Shown: piece after piece, positions 1 through 5,238 of the stretch
How the letters are laid out: the number at the start of each line of letters is the position of its first letter
Numbering within the stretch: the first letter of the stretch is position 1
NCBI GenBank assembly: GCA_043798435.1
Contig: JAZDOR010000177.1
Span: 1 to 7,053 of the forward strand
Reading direction: 5' to 3'
Length of the DNA stretch: 7,053 bases
From: JAGUXG01 sp043798435
Lineage (GTDB): Bacteria > UBA9089 > UBA9088 > JAGUXG01
Translations under genes and position numbers: made by a program
The notes under the pieces: generated by a model
The model's input: the letters and a program-made list of their open reading frames with translations, nothing else
What the model was told of the DNA's origin: nothing
The model's database searches: none

Positions 1-111
1 GAACCTGATTCGTTTATAGTTCTGAGGTTCAAAGTTCAAGGTTAGAGAATAAGATAATTAACCGTGAACCTTGAACCGTGAACTCTTTAATCCTTGAACC
101 TGAGTAGTTAC
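1..111. repeat. Noncoding repeat block A, heptad inverted repeat (left end may be cut off)
   Basis: No gene is visible here. The block carries 7-bp tandem units in opposite orientations. On the left are aggttca-type units (25-45); on the right are tgaacc-type units (64-84), with further copies at 94-100. The core is a perfect 10-bp inverted repeat, GTTCAAGGTT (34-43) against AACCTTGAAC (67-76), centred near 55. GAACCTGA occurs directly at 1-8 and 96-103. The right edge is TAGTTAC (105-111), the same edge motif seen at the other noncoding blocks. It lies downstream of leuA, so a transcript of leuA running on would fold here, but no canonical U-tract terminator is visible. Confidence 0.7.
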
Positions 112-154
112 TTTTTTGTAAACCAATTTCTTTTCGGTATAGAAGGAAGGATAG

Positions 155-1663
155 CTATTTTTGCTTCTGGACTGCTTTATTGAGGGCAGAAAGATAGGCT
201 TTGGCTGAGGCTTCTGTTATATCTGTGCTGATTCCACGACCGATAGCCTCTTTTCCTTCACACTCTATCCTCACCGTCACCTCACCCATAGCCTCTTTTT
301 CGCCTGTCAGGGCAGAGACAGAATAGTCCTTTAACTTTGATGATATTCCTATGGCTTTGTCTATAGCCAGATAAATGGCATCAATTGGCCCATTTCCCCC
401 TGATGTCCCTTGAACCACTCTTTCTTCATCATTTATGTGGACAATGGCGGTTGGAATCGTTCCTGTGCCACAGACTACATTGAGATATGCCAACTTGAAC
501 CTCTCTTGCGGGATATAGACCTCATCCTCAATCAATGCCTGAAGGTCTTCATCAAATATCTCCTTTTTCTTATCAGCTAATTCCTTAAACCTCTTAAAAG
601 CAGCAGAAAGCTCTTCATCCGTCAGAGAAAACCCTAAATCTTCCAATCTTTTCTTTAAGGCATGCCTTCCTGAGAGCTTGGTAAGAACAATCTTACTTTC
701 AGAAAGCCCAATATCCTCTGGTTTCATTATCTCATAAGTTGTTCTCTCCTTTAGGAAGCCATCCTGATGGATTCCTGAGGAGTGAGCAAAGGCATTTGCC
801 CCGACTACAGCTTTATTTTGCTGAACAACCATTCCTGTATATCCTGCGACCATTTTTGATGTCTTGTAAATATGCTGGGTATTAATTCCAGTATAAGCTT
901 GAAATAAATCAGCCCTTGTCTTTATGGCCATCACAATCTCATCTAAAGAGGCATTTCCTGCCCTCTCTCCTATCCCATTCATTGTGCACTCTACCTGCCT
1001 TGCCCCATTCATTACCGCAGAAAGAGAGTTTGCTACAGCCATTCCCATATCATTGTGGCAATGGACGCTGATTATCGCCTTGTCTATATTCTTCACATTC
1101 ATCTTTATGTCTGCTATCAGTATTCCAAACTCTGTTGGCATTGCGTATCCAACTGTATCAGGAATATTTACTGTGGTCGCACCCGCTTCAATTGCTGCTT
1201 CCAAGACCTCATACAAAAAAGACTTTTCTGTTCTGGAAGCATCCTCTGGAGAGAACTCAACATCATCTGTAAAGCTCTTGGCAAATCTCACCCCTTCCAC
1301 AGCCATTTTCAGAATCTCCTCCTTTGGTTTCTTTAGCTTATATTCCCTATGAATTTTAGATGTGGCTAAAAAGACATGGATTCTCTTTCTCTTTGCAGGC
1401 TTAATAGCTTCAGCAGCCCTCTCAATATCCTCTGGCAAAACTCTGGCTAAGGCGGCAATGATAGGCACATCTATCTCCTCAGCAATAGCTCGGACAGAGG
1501 CAAAATCGCCTGCTGAAGCAATGGGAAACCCTGCCTCAATAATATCTACACCAAGCTTAGTCAATTGCCTGGCAATGTCAAGTTTTTCTCTTATTGATAG
1601 GGATACGCCGCAAGACTGTTCCCCATCCCTTAGTGTCGTGTCAAATATATAAACCTTTTCCAT
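155..1663 (-). CDS. leuA: 2-isopropylmalate synthase (LeuA)
   Basis: It condenses acetyl-CoA with 2-oxoisovalerate to give 2-isopropylmalate, the first committed step of leucine synthesis, in the cytoplasm. The 502 residues match the usual length of bacterial LeuA. The HMGL-like TIM barrel covers about residues 1-270, with DTTLRDGEQ at 8-16, the metal-binding HCHND at 201-205 (H201, H203) and NGIGERAGN at 229-237. The linker has SSGIHQDG at 295-302. The C-terminal regulatory LeuA dimer domain (about 385-500) includes GNGPIDA and STDITEASAKAY, the leucine-feedback region of the family. Homocitrate and citramalate synthases are relatives, but the SSGIHQDG linker and overall fit favour LeuA. The ATG start directly follows the conserved DTTLRDGEQ leader and sits 8 nt from a good -10 box. 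No leuB, leuC or leuD is in the window, so it looks monocistronic here. Confidence 0.95.
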   Translation of the reverse strand: MEKVYIFDTTLRDGEQSCGVSLSIREKLDIARQLTKLGVDIIEAGFPIASAGDFASVRAIAEEIDVPIIAALARVLPEDIERAAEAIKPAKRKRIHVFLATSKIHREYKLKKPKEEILKMAVEGVRFAKSFTDDVEFSPEDASRTEKSFLYEVLEAAIEAGATTVNIPDTVGYAMPTEFGILIADIKMNVKNIDKAIISVHCHNDMGMAVANSLSAVMNGARQVECTMNGIGERAGNASLDEIVMAIKTRADLFQAYTGINTQHIYKTSKMVAGYTGMVVQQNKAVVGANAFAHSSGIHQDGFLKERTTYEIMKPEDIGLSESKIVLTKLSGRHALKKRLEDLGFSLTDEELSAAFKRFKELADKKKEIFDEDLQALIEDEVYIPQERFKLAYLNVVCGTGTIPTAIVHINDEERVVQGTSGGNGPIDAIYLAIDKAIGISSKLKDYSVSALTGEKEAMGEVTVRIECEGKEAIGRGISTDITEASAKAYLSALNKAVQKQK

Positions 1664-1671
1664 ATTTTTAT

Positions 1672-1701
1672 ACTATATTTTATGGATAAAGGGTTTGTCA
1701 A
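1672..1701 (-). promoter_or_regulatory. Sigma70-like promoter of leuA, probably giving a leaderless transcript
   Basis: On the minus strand, a consensus -35 TTGACA (1696-1701) is followed by an 18-nt spacer and a -10 TATAGT (1672-1677, five of six consensus bases). Only 8 nt separate the -10 box from the leuA ATG (1661-1663). A start site 6-8 nt downstream of the -10 would fall on or next to the start codon. No Shine-Dalgarno sequence precedes the ATG, which agrees with leaderless or nearly leaderless translation. The -35 box is two bases from the AGTAAC edge of block B. Confidence 0.7.
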
Positions 1702-1767
1702 ATAGTAACACTTTACTCATCTTTCGGGAAAATGGAAAAATTGGGAAAAGGGGAAAAAAGAGACTAA

Positions 1768-1926
1768 GTCGCTGTGCAAAAATAACTACTACATTTTACT
1801 TGATCTTTTCGTCAATTGCTGTGAGTTCACTTAAGTCACATAGTTCAAGGCTATGCTCCTTCGTTCTCTCCTTGCACTTGACGAAAATCTCGGCGTAAAA
1901 TTGTAGCACTTATTTTTTTACAGCTC
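1768..1926. mobile_element. 159-bp MITE-like palindromic element with CTAA duplication
   Basis: The ends form an imperfect terminal inverted repeat: 1768-1799 against 1895-1926, with 26 identities in a 33-column alignment (5 mismatches, 2 one-base gaps). The pairing continues inward through a perfect 10-bp repeat, TTTTCGTCAA (1806-1815) and TTGACGAAAA (1878-1887). It closes in a hairpin, CATAG (1839-1843) and CTATG (1851-1855), whose 7-nt loop centres on 1847, exactly the middle of the element. CTAA flanks both sides (1764-1767, 1927-1930). Block D has the same flanks joined by a single CTAA (6825-6828), an apparent empty site. It encodes no plausible protein, so any movement would need a transposase elsewhere. 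Confidence 0.75.
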
Positions 1927-2017
1927 CTAACCACAAAGGCACGAAGGAAATTCAATGTAAAATTATCAATGTAAAATTAGCAATGCAAAATGAAGGAGAT
2001 TTAATTTTGAAATGCTA
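1927..2017 (+). repeat. 91-bp direct repeat, copy 1
   Basis: This matches 6825-6915 at 89 of 91 positions, in the same orientation and without gaps. It starts with CTAACCACAAAGGCAC and holds three tandem 14-bp units (1952-1965, 1966-1979, 1980-1993), the first two identical (TCAATGTAAAATTA). Copy 1 then continues into the mirrored half of block B, whereas copy 2 diverges right after the repeat. Confidence 0.9.
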
Positions 2018-2158
2018 ATTGCTAATTTTGCATTTTGCAATGAGTTATTTTCTGTGTCTTGGTGGTAAAATCTTTTCTTTTCCATTTTTCCCTATTTCCC
2101 CTTTTTCCTTATATTGCACTTCAGATGGATAAATAGTTACAAGTTTTTCTTGCTAAAT

Positions 2159-2164
2159 GAGGGG
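2159..2164 (+). promoter_or_regulatory. Possible weak ribosome binding site for the S8-C11 protease
   Basis: GAGGGG is the only purine-rich Shine-Dalgarno-like string before the protease start. Its spacing is long: 20 nt to the GTG at 2185 and 16 nt to an out-of-frame ATG at 2181. An in-frame stop (TAA, 2173-2175) rules out any start further upstream. No convincing -35/-10 pair was found between 2111 and 2184. Confidence 0.3.
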
Positions 2165-2184
2165 ATTTTCAATAAGCTTTATGT

Positions 2185-4866
2185 GTGTTAAGAAAGATAG
2201 CCCTTTTGGTTTTGTTTTCTTGCTGCACGGCATTCTCTCTTTATAAAGAAGGAGAAGTGCTGGTCAAGTTTAAGGAAGGCGTATCCTCTAAGTCCATCCA
2301 AAGCAAGGCGGCAAATATCTTGTCCATAGAGCCTCTTTTTGAGACAACCTACAAAGTAAGGTTTTCAAAAGGGAAGGTGGAGGATATGATGGCGACCCTC
2401 CAAAGTGACCCTGATGTGGTCTATGCTGAGCCGAATTATATCAGACATATCTGCGGCACACCCAATGATACATATTTTAGTTCGGAGTGGGGGCTTCCTA
2501 AGATTCAGGCTCCATTAGCCTGGGATATAGGAACTGGAGCAGGCTTTGTAAAGATTGCTATCATAGATACAGGGGTTGATATTGACCATCCAGATTTGGT
2601 AGAAAAGATAATCTCAGGAGGCTATGACTTTGCCAACGACGATAGCAACCCTGATGATGATCAGGGACATGGAACACATGTGGCTGGGATAGCGGCGGCG
2701 TCAACAAATAATTGGATTGGTGTGGCTGGTGTTGCCTGGGGTTGCAAGATTTTGGCTATAAAGGTGCTGGATTCTGGAGGTTATGGAACTGATGATAATT
2801 GTGCTCTGGGAATAAGATATGCCGCAGATAATGGGGCAAGGGTGATCAATATGAGCTGGGGAGGTAAAACACCTCCTGCTTTTACATTAGAAGATGCTTG
2901 CAATTATGCCTATAACAAAGGATGTCTCCTTGTTGCCGCGGCAGGGAATAACACTCCATCTACCCCAATACCTTTTATCTGTTATCCAGCAGCTTACGAG
3001 AATGTCCTGGCTGTTGCCGCCACAGACTTTAATGATAATAGAGCCTCGTTTTCCAACTATGGAGACTGGGTAGATGTGGCAGCTCCTGGGCAAGATATTT
3101 ACAGCACAACCCGAAATAATTCTTACGGATCTATGGATGGCACATCTATGGCTACACCCTTTGTCTCAGGTCTGGCTGGGTTGTTGTTCTCGGGGTCAGG
3201 CTCTCTAACAAATGTGCAGGCTGCAGAGATAATAAAGGCTACAGCCGATGCTATCTCTCAAGACCATCCCATTGGCACAGGAAGAATCAATGCGTATAAT
3301 GCCATAAGACAGGTTAGGTTTCCAGAGACAAAGACCTGGACATTTATGGTCTATCTTGATGGGGATAATAATTTAGAAGAAGCAGCTATTGACGATTTCT
3401 TAGAGATGGCACAAGTAGGCTCAACAGATACGGTAAATATCGTTGTCCAGTTTGACCGCATCTCGGGCTACAATACAGGCCATGGAAACTGGACTGGCAC
3501 AAAGAGGTTTTATATCACCAAGGGTATGACCCCTATCTCAGGAAGTGCTACAATGAGTATAGGAGAAGCTAATATGGGTGACCCACAGACGCTCATTGAC
3601 TTTGTCCAATGGGCAAAGTTAAGCTACCCTGCAGACCATTATGCCTTAGTCCTTTGGAACCACGGTGGTGGGTGGAGGAGTAAAGGTGTATCAACAAAGG
3701 CTGTTTGTGAAGATGATACCGATGATGATTGCCTCTATATGAAGGAGGTCTCCTCTGCCTTAGCCCAAGTAGCTCCAATAGACCTGATTGGCTTTGATGC
3801 CTGCCTGATGGCTATGGTTGAGGTGGCCTATCAGATACAGGATTTTGGCGATGTTATGGTTGGCTCAGAAGAAGTAGAGCCAAATGATGGCTGGCCATAT
3901 GATACTATATTGACTGAACTTGTCGGAAGTCCGACAATGACCGCAAAATCTTTGGGTAGGATAATCGTGCAGAAATATGGTCTATCATATTTAGGAGATA
4001 GTGATATCACCCAGTCAGCCATAGACTTGAAACAGATGGGTAGCTTCACCCAATCTATTAACTCCTTTGTAAACAATATCTGGGGTAGATGGGATGAGAT
4101 ACGGCAAAAGAGGGTAATTACTGACTCTGTCTCTGATTCTGACTATCCCTATGCAGACATATTCCACTTTAGCCAACTGATGGTCGCAACCTTAACAGTA
4201 AATCCTATCATTTCTAATTATCACAGCAACAACCACCCAAACCTTCAGGGTCTCACCATTTATTTTCCAGAAACCGATGATGATAGTGAGTATGAAGACT
4301 ATACCGCAGATAATATCAGCTTTCCTGCCCACTGCCAATGGGATGAGTTCTTGAAAGCCTTATTAACTCAAATGGTTGGAATCTTCATCTCCCCAATAAT
4401 AGAGACAGTTACCATTGATGAATCAATCCCTTACACAGCTATAGCTATTAATGGCCACGGCGAAAAATGGGATATAACCCAACAAACCTCATTCGTAGCA
4501 GATGACCCAAATGCCAGATTTTCTGGTAACATCTATTATCCAGGAATGGTTGGCACCTGGAGAATCACAGCCACCTATGGCACTTTTACAGCCCAAGCCA
4601 CAGTCACAGTCAAAGAAGGAAGAATGATGGCATACCCAAACCCCTATAGCCCTAATAAGGGTCACAAAAGGATAATCTTTAAGGGCTTGCCCAAAGATAG
4701 CCATGTTCAAATCAGAAACATTGCTGGAGAACTGGTAAAGGAGATTGTTGAGAAAGAGAGAGAGGCTATTTGGGAGCATCCTGAGGTAGCCTCTGGTGTT
4801 TATATCTATCTCATCCAAAGCCCAGGAGGCAAAAAGGATATAGGCAAGATTGGGATTGTGAAATAG
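2185..4866 (+). CDS. Secreted subtilisin (S8) - clostripain-like (C11) double protease with sorting-like tail
   Basis: This is a predicted exported 893-residue protein. A signal peptide (1-18; KIALLVLF core, likely cleavage after AFS) leads into an I9-like propeptide (about 23-88). The S8 domain (about 98-375) has the full set: D128 in IIDTG, H162 in GHGTHVAG, oxyanion N255 in AAAGN, and S321 in GTSMATP. A C11 clostripain-like domain follows (about 384-735): it opens with TWTFMVYLDGDNNLE and has H493 in WNHGGGW, C540 in FDACLMA and D538 two residues before the cysteine. In C11 peptidases an acidic residue there favours Arg/Lys at P1. An Ig-like region (about 736-811) and a YPNPYSP...GVYIYLI tail (815-893), like FlgD-Ig / type A sorting domains, finish it. 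GTG is the most upstream possible in-frame start. A lipobox reading (LFSC, C13) is possible but poor. Its natural substrate is unknown. Confidence 0.9.
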   Translation: MLRKIALLVLFSCCTAFSLYKEGEVLVKFKEGVSSKSIQSKAANILSIEPLFETTYKVRFSKGKVEDMMATLQSDPDVVYAEPNYIRHICGTPNDTYFSSEWGLPKIQAPLAWDIGTGAGFVKIAIIDTGVDIDHPDLVEKIISGGYDFANDDSNPDDDQGHGTHVAGIAAASTNNWIGVAGVAWGCKILAIKVLDSGGYGTDDNCALGIRYAADNGARVINMSWGGKTPPAFTLEDACNYAYNKGCLLVAAAGNNTPSTPIPFICYPAAYENVLAVAATDFNDNRASFSNYGDWVDVAAPGQDIYSTTRNNSYGSMDGTSMATPFVSGLAGLLFSGSGSLTNVQAAEIIKATADAISQDHPIGTGRINAYNAIRQVRFPETKTWTFMVYLDGDNNLEEAAIDDFLEMAQVGSTDTVNIVVQFDRISGYNTGHGNWTGTKRFYITKGMTPISGSATMSIGEANMGDPQTLIDFVQWAKLSYPADHYALVLWNHGGGWRSKGVSTKAVCEDDTDDDCLYMKEVSSALAQVAPIDLIGFDACLMAMVEVAYQIQDFGDVMVGSEEVEPNDGWPYDTILTELVGSPTMTAKSLGRIIVQKYGLSYLGDSDITQSAIDLKQMGSFTQSINSFVNNIWGRWDEIRQKRVITDSVSDSDYPYADIFHFSQLMVATLTVNPIISNYHSNNHPNLQGLTIYFPETDDDSEYEDYTADNISFPAHCQWDEFLKALLTQMVGIFISPIIETVTIDESIPYTAIAINGHGEKWDITQQTSFVADDPNARFSGNIYYPGMVGTWRITATYGTFTAQATVTVKEGRMMAYPNPYSPNKGHKRIIFKGLPKDSHVQIRNIAGELVKEIVEKEREAIWEHPEVASGVYIYLIQSPGGKKDIGKIGIVK

Positions 4867-4930
4867 TAAAGATTGTAATCGCTGCGGTAGTATAAGATAA
4901 GGAGAAATGGGGAAAGGGGAAAACTGGGAG

Positions 4931-4972
4931 AGAATACAGAATACAGAATACAGAATACAGAATCCAGAATAT
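4931..4972 (+). repeat. AGAATAC heptad tandem array, left arm of block C
   Basis: Six consecutive 7-bp units: four exact AGAATAC (4931-4958), then AGAATCC and AGAATAT. The complementary strand of 5125-5159 reads AGAATTC, AGAAGTC, AGAATTC, AGGAGTC, AGAATAT, so both arms keep the same period and root but differ in sequence. Confidence 0.9.
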
Positions 4973-5130
4973 TCGTAAGCGTTCAGGTGTCAGCTATCAG
5001 CCGTCAGCAAAGACCATAAAATCAAGGCAAATGAAACGTTCCTAATTTTACGCTTTGGATGCTTTTATAGCAGTAATGCCTTGTAAGAACTGAAAGCTGA
5101 CTGCTGATAGCTGAACGCTTACGAATATTC
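4967..5130. repeat. Inverted repeat with 20-bp perfect arms, core of block C
   Basis: Positions 4967-4986 are the exact reverse complement of 5111-5130 (GAATATTCG...GTTCAG). The pairing goes on inward through CTATCAGC-type heptads after a short unpaired stretch on the left arm. The interior (about 5010-5087) is less symmetric and has no open reading frame of note. Confidence 0.9.
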
Positions 5131-5159
5131 TGACTCCTGAATTCTGACTTCTGAATTCT
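5125..5159 (-). repeat. AGAATTC-type heptad array, right arm of block C
   Basis: Five 7-bp units read on the minus strand, two of them identical (AGAATTC), ending in the same AGAATAT unit that ends the left-arm array. Together with 4931-4972 it forms an imperfect inverted repeat of tandem units. Confidence 0.8.
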
Positions 5160-5238
5160 ATTAACCTTCTCCATTTCTCCATCTTCCCCCTTTCTCCTTT
5201 TTTCCTGCCTGAATAGTTACATTTATTCTCGGTATATA

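Larger units (their letters stand above)
1704..2140. repeat. Noncoding block B: nested palindrome between divergent leuA and protease genes
   Basis: This stretch has no convincing gene. Its edges are inverted copies of one motif: AGTAAC (1704-1709) reading in from the left and GTAACT (complement of 2135-2140) reading in from the right. Inside come a purine-rich run (1725-1763) mirrored by a pyrimidine-rich run (2071-2110), then CCACAAAGGCAC (1931-1942) against an imperfect GTGTCTTGGTGG (2055-2066). The core is a perfect 12-bp inverted repeat at 1973-1984 and 2018-2029. If the inserted element at 1768-1926 and one CTAA are discounted, all these pairs share a centre near 2000. The block lies between two divergent genes. 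Confidence 0.75.
4864..5220. repeat. Noncoding block C: nested palindrome of about 355 bp built from heptads
   Basis: No gene is seen. The left edge, TAGTAA (4864-4869), contains the protease stop codon; the right edge is TAGTTAC (5214-5220). Moving inward are a purine-rich run (4899-4932) against a pyrimidine-rich run (5165-5207), then AGAATNC heptads on both arms, then a perfect 20-bp inverted repeat (4967-4986 and 5111-5130). TCAGC heptads follow (4989-5009 and 5088-5115), then CAAGGCA (5023-5029) against TGCCTTG (5077-5083). The centres of these pairs all fall between about 5042 and 5053. As RNA this would be a very long hairpin directly after the protease, so it may limit read-through or protect the 3' end. 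That role is inference. Confidence 0.8.

Noticed and set aside
924..1652. Open frames on the plus strand opposite leuA
   Set aside because: They are antisense shadows of a well-supported leuA coding region and show no motifs or start signals.
1839..1855. tRNA-like or small RNA hairpin CATAG-TTCAAGG-CTATG
   Set aside because: There is no acceptor stem, D-arm or T-arm arrangement; the hairpin is the exact centre of the 159-bp palindromic element and is explained by it.
1695..1898. 67-codon open frame on the plus strand inside block B
   Set aside because: It runs from the leuA promoter through the purine run and into the MITE-like palindrome, with no ribosome binding site and no recognisable family; its composition follows the repeats.
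2887..4818. Several open frames on the minus strand opposite the protease
   Set aside because: They lie fully within the S8-C11 coding region, whose catalytic motifs fix the plus-strand frame.
4931..4972. Tandem AGAATAC units considered as a CRISPR array
   Set aside because: The units are 7 bp and directly adjacent, with no spacers, and no cas genes are present.
4867..5220. Intrinsic terminator for the protease gene
   Set aside because: Large inverted repeats are present, but none is a compact GC-rich stem followed by a T-run in the right place, so only a general hairpin role can be suggested.
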